A stretch of 64,000 nt of DNA from Pseudoalteromonas luteoviolacea NCIMB 1944 (GTDB lineage: Bacteria > Pseudomonadota > Gammaproteobacteria > Enterobacterales > Alteromonadaceae): NCBI RefSeq assembly GCF_001625565.1, contig NZ_AUXS01000050.1, forward strand, positions 1-64,000, written 5' to 3'. The notes below the pieces were generated by a model, which had not been told where the DNA came from, did not search any database, and saw only the letters and a list, made by a program, of their open reading frames with translations. Positions 17,347-26,484 of this stretch are shown piece after piece (position 1 is the stretch's first letter; the number at the start of each line of letters is the position of its first letter). A program made the position numbers and the translations under genes.

Positions 17347-18768
17347 GTGCAATATTTACCGATATTTACCAAGTTAGACGATAGGCCAGTGCTAGTTGTC
17401 GGCGGTGGAGATGTAGCTTTACGAAAATGTCAGGCATTTTTGAAAGCCCGCGCACAGGTGACGGTTGTCGCTCCTGAATTTTGTACTGAGCTTACTGAAT
17501 TAGCAGCACAAGAGCAGTTAACCTTAGTAAAAGAGTACTTCGACACTCACCACGTACTAGGTATGATGCTGGTCATTGCTGCAACTGACAATGAAGCTGT
17601 CAATCAAGCAGTGTTCGACGCAGCTAACGCACAGAATATCTTTGTGAACGTGGTAGATGACCAGCCTAAATGCGGGTTTATCTTTCCATCGATTGTCGAC
17701 AGAGATCCAATTACCATTGCGATTTCAAGTGCAGGTACAGCACCTGTATTAGCACGTAGAATTAGAGAAAAGCTCGAAACAGTTATTCCACATCATACAG
17801 GCAAGTTAGCACGTCTTGCCGGTGACTTTAGAGATCAAGTTAAAGCGAGATTTAAAAGCTTCTCAGACCGTCGTCAATTTTGGGAACGCGTGTTCGATTC
17901 GAGTGTCGTTAGTAAAGTGCAGACTGGTGATGAACAAGGCGCACAACAGCAACTAACTGAGATGCTTACTCAACCGAGTAAACTCGAAGGCGAAGTTTAT
18001 GTAGTCGGCGCGGGCCCTGGCGATCCAGAGCTTCTAACAATCAAGGCTTTACAACTAATGCAGCAAGCAGACGTTGTCGTTTATGATTACCTTGTATCAG
18101 ACGAAATCATGGATTTAGTGAGACGTGATGCTGACCTCGTCTGTGTTGGTAAAAGAGCTGGTAACCACAGCGTAAAACAAGAAGATACCAATCAAATGCT
18201 GGTCAACTTTGCCAAGCAAGGTAAAAAAGTTTGCCGTATCAAAGGCGGTGACCCATTTATTTATGGCCGCGGTGGTGAAGAAGTTCAGGTATTAGCGCAA
18301 CATGGCGTTAAGTATCAAATAGTACCAGGTATCACAGCAGCCGCAGGGTGCAGCGCTTATTCAGGGATACCGCTTACGCACAGAGATCATGCGCAGGCAA
18401 TTCAGTTTGTAACGGGTCATTGCAAAAAAGATGGCCAAGAGCTTGATTGGCGCGGTTTAGCTCAACCAAATCAGACTTTGGCTGTATACATGGGGGTAAT
18501 TAAATCCCCTCATATCCAAGCCAAACTTCTAGAGCATGGTAGAGCGCCTGAAACCCCTATTGCCATTGTTGAAAATGGTACACGTCAATCGCAGCGTGTT
18601 GTTAGAGGCACACTAAGCGAATTGGCAGAAAAAATAGAGCAGCACGATATTCAATCGCCAGCACTTTTGATCATTGGTGAAGTGGCTGCATTACATGAAG
18701 AATTAGCGTGGTTTGGGCAATCAGAGCAAGTAAGTAGCTTTGCACAACCCATTACCCAAGTAGCTTAA
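17347..18768 (+). CDS. cysG: Siroheme synthase (trifunctional CysG)
   Basis: CysG makes siroheme, the cofactor of sulfite reductase CysI, from uroporphyrinogen III by two methylations, dehydrogenation and iron insertion. The N-terminal part (about residues 1-200) is the NAD-dependent dehydrogenase/ferrochelatase (PVLVVGGGDVALRK; ISSAGTAPVLARRIREKLE). The C-terminal part (about 215-460) is the SAM-dependent methyltransferase (YVVGAGPGDPELLTIKAL; GGDPFIYGRGGEE). I chose the GTG giving MQYLPIFTKLDDRP because CysG proteins start there and AGGGG lies 8 bases upstream. An ATG seven codons earlier (17326) is the alternative. It is first in the cysG-D-N-SLC13-C-Q operon. Confidence 0.96.
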   Translation: MQYLPIFTKLDDRPVLVVGGGDVALRKCQAFLKARAQVTVVAPEFCTELTELAAQEQLTLVKEYFDTHHVLGMMLVIAATDNEAVNQAVFDAANAQNIFVNVVDDQPKCGFIFPSIVDRDPITIAISSAGTAPVLARRIREKLETVIPHHTGKLARLAGDFRDQVKARFKSFSDRRQFWERVFDSSVVSKVQTGDEQGAQQQLTEMLTQPSKLEGEVYVVGAGPGDPELLTIKALQLMQQADVVVYDYLVSDEIMDLVRRDADLVCVGKRAGNHSVKQEDTNQMLVNFAKQGKKVCRIKGGDPFIYGRGGEEVQVLAQHGVKYQIVPGITAAAGCSAYSGIPLTHRDHAQAIQFVTGHCKKDGQELDWRGLAQPNQTLAVYMGVIKSPHIQAKLLEHGRAPETPIAIVENGTRQSQRVVRGTLSELAEKIEQHDIQSPALLIIGEVAALHEELAWFGQSEQVSSFAQPITQVA

Positions 18769-18803
18769 CCGTATTAATTTAATTAACAGTAGGACGACGA
18801 ACA

Positions 18804-19703
18804 ATGGCTTTAACCCACCTTCAGCAACTTGAAGCTGAAAGTATAAAGATTATTCGCGAAGTCGCTGCAGAGTTCGATAACCCAGTGATGCTTTACTCAA
18901 TTGGTAAAGACTCTTCAGTGTTACTGCATTTGGCTCGTAAAGCATTTTACCCAGCAAAAATTCCTTTCCCGCTACTACATGTAGACACAGATTGGAAATT
19001 CCGCGAAATGATTGAGTTTCGTGATCGCTTGGCACAAGAATATAACTTTGACCTGATTGTTCATAAGAACCCTGAAGGCATTGCCATGGGCGTCGGCCCG
19101 TTTACACATGGTTCAGCAAAACACACTGATGTGATGAAAACACAGGGCTTGAAACAAGCGCTAGATAAGTATGGTTTTGACGCAGCATTCGGTGGCGCAC
19201 GTCGCGATGAAGAGAAGTCACGAGCTAAAGAGCGTGTATATTCTTTCCGCGACAAACACCATCGCTGGGATCCAAAGAACCAGCGCCCAGAGCTTTGGAA
19301 TACCTACAACAGCCAAGTAAACCCTGGTGAAAGTATTCGTGTATTCCCATTGTCTAACTGGACAGAACTCGATATTTGGCAATATATCTACCAAGAAAAC
19401 ATCGAAATTGTACCTCTGTACTTATCAGAGAAACGCCCTGTCGTTGAGCGTGACGGTACCCTTATCATGGTTGATGACGAGCGTATGCCTTTAGAAGAAG
19501 GTGAAGTACCAGAAATGAAGTCTGTGCGCTTCCGTACGCTAGGTTGTTACCCACTAACAGGTGCTGTTGAATCTGAAGCCAATACTTTAACCGGCATCAT
19601 CGAAGAAATGCTGCTATCCACATCATCGGAGCGCGAAGGCCGTGTCATTGACCACGATTCAGCGGGCTCTATGGAGAAGAAAAAACGCGAGGGGTATTTC
19701 TAA
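18804..19703 (+). CDS. cysD: Sulfate adenylyltransferase subunit 2
   Basis: CysD is the catalytic ATP-sulfurylase subunit, making adenosine 5'-phosphosulfate (APS) from ATP and sulfate with the GTPase CysN. The 299-residue protein has the PP-loop YSIGKDSSVLLHLARKAF, FGGARRDEEKSRAKER and the family-typical end SMEKKKREGYF. It has an AGGACGA ribosome-binding site. Its stop abuts the cysN start with no spacer, in keeping with a 1:1 complex. Confidence 0.98.
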   Translation: MALTHLQQLEAESIKIIREVAAEFDNPVMLYSIGKDSSVLLHLARKAFYPAKIPFPLLHVDTDWKFREMIEFRDRLAQEYNFDLIVHKNPEGIAMGVGPFTHGSAKHTDVMKTQGLKQALDKYGFDAAFGGARRDEEKSRAKERVYSFRDKHHRWDPKNQRPELWNTYNSQVNPGESIRVFPLSNWTELDIWQYIYQENIEIVPLYLSEKRPVVERDGTLIMVDDERMPLEEGEVPEMKSVRFRTLGCYPLTGAVESEANTLTGIIEEMLLSTSSEREGRVIDHDSAGSMEKKKREGYF

Positions 19704-21119
19704 ATGTCTACAGCAAATGAAGTAAGAGAACTGGGCATTGAGGCCTATCTGTCTCGCCAACAAGATAAAAGCTTATTACGCATGATGACTTGCGGTAGCG
19801 TTGATGATGGTAAGTCGACACTGATCGGTCGTCTACTACATGACAGCCACCAAATTTATGAAGATCAGCTTGCTGCACTACATAAAGATAACGAGAAAGT
19901 CGGTAACGCCGGTGAAGAACTAGATTTAGCACTACTTGTTGACGGTCTACAAGCTGAACGTGAGCAGGGCATTACGATTGACGTTGCATATCGTTATTTT
20001 TCAACAGCAAAGCGTAAATTCATCATTGCCGACACGCCAGGTCACGAGCAGTATACCCGTAATATGGTAACAGGTGCTTCGACGAGTGACCTCGCTATCA
20101 TCTTGGTTGATGCGCGCTACGGTGTACAGGTACAGACGAAGCGTCACAGCTTTATTTGTGATTCTTTAGGTATTAAACAGTTTGTTGTTGCTATCAACAA
20201 AATGGACATCGTTGACTTTGACGAAGCCGTGTTTGAGAAGATCAAAGCGGATTACTTGCAGTTTGCAGAGCAGCTTAATGTATCAGACATCAAGTTTATC
20301 CCTATGTCAGCGCTTAAAGGTGATAACGTAGTAACACGTTCTGAAAAGACTCCTTACTACACAGATAAGCCACTGCTTGAGCTACTAGAAGACTCACCTG
20401 CCGCTGAAGCAAACCACGGGTTTGAAGCACGTTTCCCTGTACAGTATGTAGTGCGTCCAAATTTAGATTTTCGCGGTTTTCAAGGTACGCTCACTTCAGG
20501 CTCATTGAGTGCAGGTCAAGCAGTTAAAGTACTGCCTTCAGGCAAATCTTCAACTATTAAAGAGCTAGTGACTTTTGATGGTAACCTTGAGCAAGCGCAA
20601 ACAGGTCAAGCATTTACGATCACCTTAGCAGATGAAATTGATGTCAGCCGTGGTGATGTTATCGTTCCAGCTGACTCTACTGCGGCAGTTACCAACCTTA
20701 TTCAAGCAAAGCTTGTGTGGATGCACGAAGAGCCTCTTGTATTGGGCAAGAACTACAACTTCAAGTTGGGCAGTAAGAGTACATCAGCCATTGTACGTAA
20801 GATTGATCACACCATCGATGTAAATACGTTAGAGCAAGGTCAAGCAGAGCAATTGCAATTGAATGAAATTGCCATTGTCACCTTAGAGTTGACCGAGAGC
20901 ATCGTGGCTGATATCTATCGCAGCAACCATGAAACAGGTTCATTTATCCTGATTGATCGCATCAGCAACCTCACCATTGGTGCTGGTATGATCGAAGCAC
21001 TGCTTGCTGAAGAGTCTGCGACAAGCTCTGAGTTCAGTGCCTTTGAACTTGAATTCAACGCCCTGGTACGTAAGCACTTCCCACATTGGCAAGCGCTTGA
21101 TATCAGCAAGTTGAAGTAA
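19704..21119 (+). CDS. cysN: Sulfate adenylyltransferase subunit 1 (GTPase)
   Basis: CysN couples GTP hydrolysis to APS synthesis by CysD. The 471-residue protein has translation-factor-type GTPase motifs: GSVDDGKSTLIGRLLHD (G1), DTPGHEQYTRNM (G3) and NKMDIVDF (G4). EF-Tu-like domains follow. The length shows that it is not fused to APS kinase, which is encoded separately as cysC after the transporter gene. Confidence 0.98.
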   Translation: MSTANEVRELGIEAYLSRQQDKSLLRMMTCGSVDDGKSTLIGRLLHDSHQIYEDQLAALHKDNEKVGNAGEELDLALLVDGLQAEREQGITIDVAYRYFSTAKRKFIIADTPGHEQYTRNMVTGASTSDLAIILVDARYGVQVQTKRHSFICDSLGIKQFVVAINKMDIVDFDEAVFEKIKADYLQFAEQLNVSDIKFIPMSALKGDNVVTRSEKTPYYTDKPLLELLEDSPAAEANHGFEARFPVQYVVRPNLDFRGFQGTLTSGSLSAGQAVKVLPSGKSSTIKELVTFDGNLEQAQTGQAFTITLADEIDVSRGDVIVPADSTAAVTNLIQAKLVWMHEEPLVLGKNYNFKLGSKSTSAIVRKIDHTIDVNTLEQGQAEQLQLNEIAIVTLELTESIVADIYRSNHETGSFILIDRISNLTIGAGMIEALLAEESATSSEFSAFELEFNALVRKHFPHWQALDISKLK

Positions 21120-21150
21120 GTGGATTTATGCCTGTTATTGGGAGAAAAAC

Positions 21151-22878
21151 GTGCTAGTTGATCAAATCATCTTAACAGGCATTATGCTCGCTTTAGTCGT
21201 GTGCTTATTTGGCACACGACTTAATCCGGCTTGGTTATTTGTCAGCGCCATTGGCGTGAGCTATTTAACTGGTTTAATCGAGCTGGAATCTATGTTGGTA
21301 AATTATGCCAACCCTTCTTTGATCACCCTTGTACTGTTGATCTTAGTCTCTATTGCAATAGAAAAAACTACACTTGTACAAAAGCTTGCCAGTACACTTG
21401 CCAGTGGCAGTTTGTCTAAGTCCGTAATGAAACTTGGCCTCTCTACGGCCTTCTTATCATCGTTTACTAATAACACCGCGGTTGTCGCTTCTCTGATCAG
21501 CACCATTAAAGAGAGCCAAACACATTCGCCCTCCAAGTTATTGCTGCCTTTATCCTACACTGCCATATTGGGAGGCACCTTAACCTTAATTGGCACGTCT
21601 ACGAATTTAATCGTCAATGGCTTTGCCGTTGATGCAGGTATGGCCCCTCTGGGCTTTTTTGATTTTACTTTGGTTGGTGCGGGCGCTCTTATTGTTGGCT
21701 TGCTGACAATTTTATTACTCTTGAAATTCTTGCCAGACCACGGAACCGAAGACCAAGAAGTTGTGCCTTTTTACTTAGAGGGCAAGGTCTCAGCCGATTC
21801 AAAGTTAATTGGTCGCACCGTTGAAGAAAACGGTCTTAGAGACCTAAAAGACTTATTCTTAGCAGAAATTATTCGTGGGGAGCGCCGTATCTGTGCCGTA
21901 ACTCCGCAGCAGGAAATTTGCCAAGGCGATGTTTTATTGTTCGTTGGTGATATCAAATCAGTCCCTTTGTTACGCCGCTTTGATGGCTTGCAGGTTGTGC
22001 ATGATAAACACGAAAAAGACGTTGAGCACCTAGTTGAAGTGGTTGTAAGTCAGTCTTCGAAATACATCGGAAAAACCATCAAAGAGATCCGTTTTCGTGA
22101 ACAGTTTCACGCTGCAGTTATCGCCATTCGACGCGGGCATGACCGCCTGCAAGGCGGCCTTGGCAAAGTGAAACTGCAAGCGGGTGACTCATTAATTCTG
22201 GCACCTGGCAGCGACTTTTATAATTTGCCTGATCTAAAACGTGAATTTGTTTATATTTCAGGATTGGATTTACAAACTCACTTAACAAAACAGCAATCTG
22301 GTCATGTTTTATTGGGCTTTGCCGCTGTGATTGGCTTGGGTATCTTTGATATTGTGCCCCTAGTCAAAGGCCTCATGGTTCTGCTACTTGGATTAGTAGC
22401 CCTCGGTACAATTAAAGTCAACGAAATGAAACGTCGTTTTCCTATTGAGTTGCTGGCCATTGTCGGCAGTGCCATTGGTCTTGCCAAATTAATGATTGAA
22501 ACTGGTTTGGCAACACAACTGTCCGATGCGCTGTTTCTGTTACTCGGTGATTTTGGGCCTTATGGCGCTTTTATTGCCATCTTTGTAATGACCGTGGTAT
22601 TTACCGAACTTATCACTAATAACGCCGCTGCTGCATTGTCATTTCCAGTTGCATATGCTTTGGCTGTCGGGTTTGGTGTCGATCCACTCCCCTTTATTAT
22701 GGCTGTTGCTTTTGGTGCGTCAGCAAGCTTTATTTCACCCTTTGGTTATCAAACAAACTTGATGGTCTATAGTGCAGGAAACTACCGGATCAAAGATTAC
22801 GTCACGGTAGGCGTTCCTCTTTCAATTATTTACTCTATTACCGTCCTGACCTTGATCCCATTGGTCTTTCCCTTTTAA
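21151..22878 (+). CDS. SLC13/DASS-type transporter with two RCK_C domains, probable sulfate importer
   Basis: This 575-residue inner-membrane protein has two blocks of hydrophobic segments (about 1-190 and 380-575) around a cytoplasmic insert of two TrkA-C (RCK_C) domains (about 200-370). It carries the paired re-entrant motifs of the DASS family (SSFTNNTAVVASL near 108 and ELITNNAAAALSFP near 490) and IGTSTNLIVNG. Members with RCK_C inserts have been linked to sulfate uptake in other bacteria. Its place between cysN and cysC, with no cysPTWA in the window, supports sulfate as substrate. The start is a GTG after GGGAGAAAAAC. The stop overlaps the cysC start (TAATG). The substrate remains an inference. 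Confidence 0.85.
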   Translation: MLVDQIILTGIMLALVVCLFGTRLNPAWLFVSAIGVSYLTGLIELESMLVNYANPSLITLVLLILVSIAIEKTTLVQKLASTLASGSLSKSVMKLGLSTAFLSSFTNNTAVVASLISTIKESQTHSPSKLLLPLSYTAILGGTLTLIGTSTNLIVNGFAVDAGMAPLGFFDFTLVGAGALIVGLLTILLLLKFLPDHGTEDQEVVPFYLEGKVSADSKLIGRTVEENGLRDLKDLFLAEIIRGERRICAVTPQQEICQGDVLLFVGDIKSVPLLRRFDGLQVVHDKHEKDVEHLVEVVVSQSSKYIGKTIKEIRFREQFHAAVIAIRRGHDRLQGGLGKVKLQAGDSLILAPGSDFYNLPDLKREFVYISGLDLQTHLTKQQSGHVLLGFAAVIGLGIFDIVPLVKGLMVLLLGLVALGTIKVNEMKRRFPIELLAIVGSAIGLAKLMIETGLATQLSDALFLLLGDFGPYGAFIAIFVMTVVFTELITNNAAAALSFPVAYALAVGFGVDPLPFIMAVAFGASASFISPFGYQTNLMVYSAGNYRIKDYVTVGVPLSIIYSITVLTLIPLVFPF

Positions 22879-23486
22879 TGGATAGCTTCATGGATAAAAA
22901 TATTGTTTGGCATAATTATGCCGTGGAAAAAACACATCGTAGTGAGCTCAAAGGCCATAAGCCTGTGATCCTCTGGTTTACGGGCTTTTCTGGCTCAGGG
23001 AAAAGTACCGTGGCCAATGCACTAGAAAGTGCGCTACATCAAAGTGGTGTGCATACTTATTTGCTCGATGGTGATAATGTTAGACATGGACTGTGTAAAG
23101 ATCTCGGTTTCAGTGATACCGATCGCGTTGAGAATATTCGTCGAGTTGGTGAATTAAGCAAGCTCATGGTGGATGCAGGACTTGTGGTTTTAACTGCATT
23201 TATTTCTCCTTTCCAAGCAGAAAGAGACATGGTTAGAAACCTAGTAGGCGAAGGCGAGTTTGTAGAAGTGTTTTTAGATACGCCTCTTGAAGTATGTGAG
23301 CAACGCGATCCTAAAGGCTTATACAAAAAGGCACGCGCTGGCGAAATTAAGAATTTCACGGGAATTGATTCTGACTATCAACCCCCTGTTGCGCCGGAAA
23401 TAAGACTTAATACAGGTGAAAACTCTCTTGAGCAGTCCGTACAACAATTAATTGATTATTTGAAAGATAAAAACATCATCCAGTAG
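22878..23486 (+). CDS. cysC: Adenylylsulfate kinase
   Basis: CysC phosphorylates APS to PAPS, the substrate of CysH. The 202-residue protein has the P-loop GFSGSGKSTVANALE, the DGDNVRHGLCKDLGFS substrate segment and DPKGLYKKARAGEIKNFTGIDSDYQ, all family hallmarks. The first ATG overlaps the transporter stop (TAATG); a second in-frame ATG four codons later (MDKNIVW) could also serve. It is translationally coupled to the transporter. Confidence 0.97.
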   Translation: MDSFMDKNIVWHNYAVEKTHRSELKGHKPVILWFTGFSGSGKSTVANALESALHQSGVHTYLLDGDNVRHGLCKDLGFSDTDRVENIRRVGELSKLMVDAGLVVLTAFISPFQAERDMVRNLVGEGEFVEVFLDTPLEVCEQRDPKGLYKKARAGEIKNFTGIDSDYQPPVAPEIRLNTGENSLEQSVQQLIDYLKDKNIIQ

Positions 23487-23498
23487 CAAGGATTACCT

Positions 23499-24269
23499 AT
23501 GAATGATACAGACCTGCTCGAAGAACTTGTCGAACTTGCTCGTCTCGCAGGCGACGAAATAATGCAGATCTATGCCAAAGACTTTGCCATAGAATTTAAG
23601 AATGATGACAGCCCAGTGACAGAAGCTGATCTTGCCGCAAATAGAGTTATCACCGCAGGTCTACAGCGTTTAACACCTGAAATCCCGATTTTAAGTGAAG
23701 AAAGTGCAGATATCAGCTGGCAGGAACGCCAAACTTGGCAGCGATACTGGCTTGTAGACCCAATTGATGGCACCAAAGAGTTCATCAAAAAAAATGGCGA
23801 GTTCACCGTCAATATTGCGTTGATTGAACAAGGCACTCCGACTATGGGTGTGGTGTACGCTCCTGCGCTTAATATTTGCTACTTAGCAGCACAGAGCATT
23901 GGCGCATTCAGAGAGTGTGATGAAGCCCGTATTGAACTAAAAGTAACCCAAAAAGCACAGCAGGGAACAATTAAAGTGGTTGGTTCTCGATCTCACCCCT
24001 CCGCTGAGCTTGCTGATTATTTAGCGCAATTCGATGATGTTGAAATGGTACCAAAAGGCAGCTCATTAAAACTCTGCTTAGTCGCTGAAGGGGAAGCTGA
24101 CGTATATCCGCGCCTTGGCCCAACAAGCGAATGGGATACAGGTGCCGGTCATGCAGTAGCCAAAATTGCAGGTGCCACCGTCACTCAGATTGATGGTTCA
24201 CCACTGACATATAATCAAAAAGAGTCTTACCTCAACCCATATTTTGTGGTTTCTAGGCTCAAAGCCTAA
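23499..24269 (+). CDS. cysQ: 3'(2'),5'-bisphosphate nucleotidase
   Basis: CysQ dephosphorylates PAP, the inhibitory by-product of PAPS reductase. The 256-residue inositol-monophosphatase-fold protein has the metal-binding motifs EES (LSEESAD), WLVDPIDGTKEF and EWDTGAGHAVAKIAGA. It starts 12 bases after cysC with AAGGAT upstream and is the last gene of the sulfate-activation operon, where removal of PAP makes sense. A short hairpin (24276-24300) follows. Confidence 0.96.
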   Translation: MNDTDLLEELVELARLAGDEIMQIYAKDFAIEFKNDDSPVTEADLAANRVITAGLQRLTPEIPILSEESADISWQERQTWQRYWLVDPIDGTKEFIKKNGEFTVNIALIEQGTPTMGVVYAPALNICYLAAQSIGAFRECDEARIELKVTQKAQQGTIKVVGSRSHPSAELADYLAQFDDVEMVPKGSSLKLCLVAEGEADVYPRLGPTSEWDTGAGHAVAKIAGATVTQIDGSPLTYNQKESYLNPYFVVSRLKA

Positions 24270-24275
24270 TATATC

Positions 24276-24300
24276 GACAGTGTCCAGCTTGGGCACTGTC
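24276..24300 (+). terminator. Weak candidate terminator hairpin after cysQ
   Basis: GACAGTGTCC and GGGCACTGTC form a near-perfect stem shortly after the cysQ stop. It is followed by AAAACCC rather than a T run, so termination by this element alone is doubtful. Confidence 0.35.
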
Positions 24301-24442
24301 AAAACCCAATCCACCTTTCACTTGATTCTGCTGGGCTTTTTCATCACTTACTTATACTATAGCGCCCTGATGACTTGGTAATCGCAGCTTTGCTACCTGT
24401 CACCCATTGTTTGGACATTTTCTTACCTGTTTGGAATTAAAT

Positions 24443-25462
24443 ATGGATTTTAACAAGCTTACTTTGGCACTGCTCTTTGCTTTACCTGCACAACATGCAG
24501 TTGCGAAAAGTCCCTCTAAAGACGAAATTTCAGCGCTCAATCAATGTATTTTGAATCAATCAATTTCAGGCGATGACACTCGAACCGTGAAACAAGTGCG
24601 CCAATATTGTGAGCAGCAAATAGGAGCTTTAAGCCAACTAGATAAACGTATGGCAAGGGAGCGCGTCACAGAAGAAAATCGCAATGTTTTGACACCGCAT
24701 CACCGCAATTACATCTTGCCAGTTTCTTATATCAAGAACCCAAACAATCGTCCGTTTGATGGCTTTATGGATAAAACTGAGAAAGATGGTGAACCACTAG
24801 ACAATGTGGAAGCAAAATATCAAATCTCATTGAAGCTTCCCATCTATCATGATTTTGAAGACAAAGACCAAGCGATATACATGGGCGTGACTTTGCAGTC
24901 TTATTGGCAGGTGTATAACAAAGATATTTCATCACCCTTTAGAGAAACAAACTATGAACCCGAAATTTTTTGGGTCAACTTTTTAGATGATGAAAATGTG
25001 CTTTGGGGCGATGAAATGGCCTTTGTATTGGGTATCTCCCATCAGTCCAACGGCAGAAGTCAACCAAACTCCCGCTCTTGGAATCGTATTTATGCCAATT
25101 TTATTTGGGAATACAATGGCTTTGTATTTAGCTTTAAACCTTGGTATCGCCTGCCTGAAGATGAAAAACCAGATACCAATGCGGCAAAAGGTGATGATAA
25201 CCCAGATATTCACAAATACATGGGGTATTTTGAACTCAGTGGCGCATACCGTTTCAACAACGACCACGAGGTAGGCATGATGTTACGCAACAATGCGGGC
25301 GGCGATAACCGCGGTGCCGTACAACTAGACTGGTCATTTCCAATTACCGGAAGAGTGCGCGGCTACGCGCAGTACTTTAACGGCTACGGTGAGAGCTTAA
25401 TAGATTACAATGCCCATATTCAGCGACTTGGGCTCGGCATTGCCATCACTGATTTACTGTAA
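24443..25462 (+). CDS. pldA: Outer membrane phospholipase A
   Basis: PldA is a calcium-dependent outer-membrane phospholipase that degrades mislocalised phospholipids. The chosen start, 12 codons inside the open frame, gives MDFNKLTLALLFALPAQHAVA, a clean signal peptide. The mature protein shows the active-site segment HQSNGRSQPNSRSWNR with the His, Ser and Asn of the OMPLA triad, followed by alternating beta-strands of a 12-stranded barrel. It is about 339 residues, longer than the 289 of E. coli, owing mainly to an N-terminal region before the barrel. It is convergent with the YiiD-like gene. Confidence 0.93.
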   Translation: MDFNKLTLALLFALPAQHAVAKSPSKDEISALNQCILNQSISGDDTRTVKQVRQYCEQQIGALSQLDKRMARERVTEENRNVLTPHHRNYILPVSYIKNPNNRPFDGFMDKTEKDGEPLDNVEAKYQISLKLPIYHDFEDKDQAIYMGVTLQSYWQVYNKDISSPFRETNYEPEIFWVNFLDDENVLWGDEMAFVLGISHQSNGRSQPNSRSWNRIYANFIWEYNGFVFSFKPWYRLPEDEKPDTNAAKGDDNPDIHKYMGYFELSGAYRFNNDHEVGMMLRNNAGGDNRGAVQLDWSFPITGRVRGYAQYFNGYGESLIDYNAHIQRLGLGIAITDLL

Positions 25463-25470
25463 AGTTTGCT

Positions 25471-25497
25471 ATCCGGCCGAATTATATTTGGCCGGAT
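25471..25497. terminator. Hairpin between convergent pldA and yiiD-like genes
   Basis: ATCCGGCC and GGCCGGAT form an eight-pair stem with an 11-base AT loop, between two gene ends facing each other. No clear T run follows on either strand. It may act as a weak two-way terminator. Confidence 0.45.
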
Positions 25498-25514
25498 AAT
25501 TGGCATACAACGAG

Positions 25515-26408
25515 TTAACGTTTAACGAAAAAGATACCGCAGAACTTAGCCACCAAGACATCACCATCGTAGACGTTGACTGGGACCGTGTATTTCGCTT
25601 TGCCTTGTGTTTCGAGTTCGCTTAGCTCACCGCTACACTCTGACAGAGTTACCGTTGCACCCGGCGCTGTCGTTAATGGCTTGAGATATTTAATCTCGGC
25701 ATCCGCCAGTACAATATCCCCTTCTAAATTGAGCTCTTTAAGTGCTAAATAAGTCGCCCCCCACCCTGTCAAAGTTGCCATGCTATACACAGAGCCTGCA
25801 AACATTGAATTGTGTAAATTCAAGTTGGCTTTTAAATCCGCCTTAGTAGAAAACTGCCAATCGGTATAACTTTCAACCTTGATACCCATAGCATCACTGA
25901 TCGGAATTGACTCGCGCCATGTGTCTTGCAGAACTTGCGTCCAATCTGGATGTCTAAACCAACCCGGTTCTGAAGGTTTTTGCTTAACCATTTTCCAATG
26001 TTGTACATCTCCGTACGCTAGATGGGCTTTTTCTACCACCTCATAACCGTGGCGCTCGTAAAATGCCAGTGCGCGTTCTCGCGCAAAGAGTACCAACTCT
26101 TGTGCGTCCTGTGTCCAGGCGATTTTTTCCAGTTCATGAAGCAGTCGGCTACCTAAATGCTGCCCTCGGTGCCCTTCAGCCACGGCCATATAACGCACCT
26201 GAGCTTGAAGATGATTGTTAAAGTGCAAACGCGCTACCGCCAGGACTTCACCTTCATTATTTTTAATGTATCGGTGCTCTGCATCTTGTTCTAAATCATC
26301 TTGCTCTGATCCCCTCGGTTGATCCCACGGTGCTCTGAGTACTTGCCAGCGTAATTGATAATAATCTTGCCAATCTTGGCTACTTTGTGGCGAAATGACT
26401 GGAAACAT
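25515..26408 (-). CDS. yiiD: GNAT acetyltransferase fused to YiiD-type thioesterase domain
   Basis: The 297-residue protein has an N-terminal GNAT fold (about 1-145; VRYMAVAEGHRGQHLGSRLLHELEKIA is the acetyl-CoA-binding motif and ALAFYERHGYEVV the C-terminal motif). A C-terminal hot-dog domain (about 155-297) carries LNLHNSMFAGSVYSMATLTGWGATYLAL. The same order occurs in E. coli YiiD (also called FabY), and related hot-dog domains have been reported to decarboxylate malonyl-ACP and help start fatty acid synthesis. A role in lipid initiation is family knowledge, not shown here. AAGGAG supports the start. It is divergent from the spermidine-synthase-like gene. Confidence 0.85.
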   Translation of the reverse strand: MFPVISPQSSQDWQDYYQLRWQVLRAPWDQPRGSEQDDLEQDAEHRYIKNNEGEVLAVARLHFNNHLQAQVRYMAVAEGHRGQHLGSRLLHELEKIAWTQDAQELVLFARERALAFYERHGYEVVEKAHLAYGDVQHWKMVKQKPSEPGWFRHPDWTQVLQDTWRESIPISDAMGIKVESYTDWQFSTKADLKANLNLHNSMFAGSVYSMATLTGWGATYLALKELNLEGDIVLADAEIKYLKPLTTAPGATVTLSECSGELSELETQGKAKYTVPVNVYDGDVLVAKFCGIFFVKR

Positions 26409-26484
26409 ATTTACTCCTTTTCATGCACACTCATGTGTGTGCTATTTTTGTGTTCTACCTTACAAGAAAAATAATGAACAGGAA

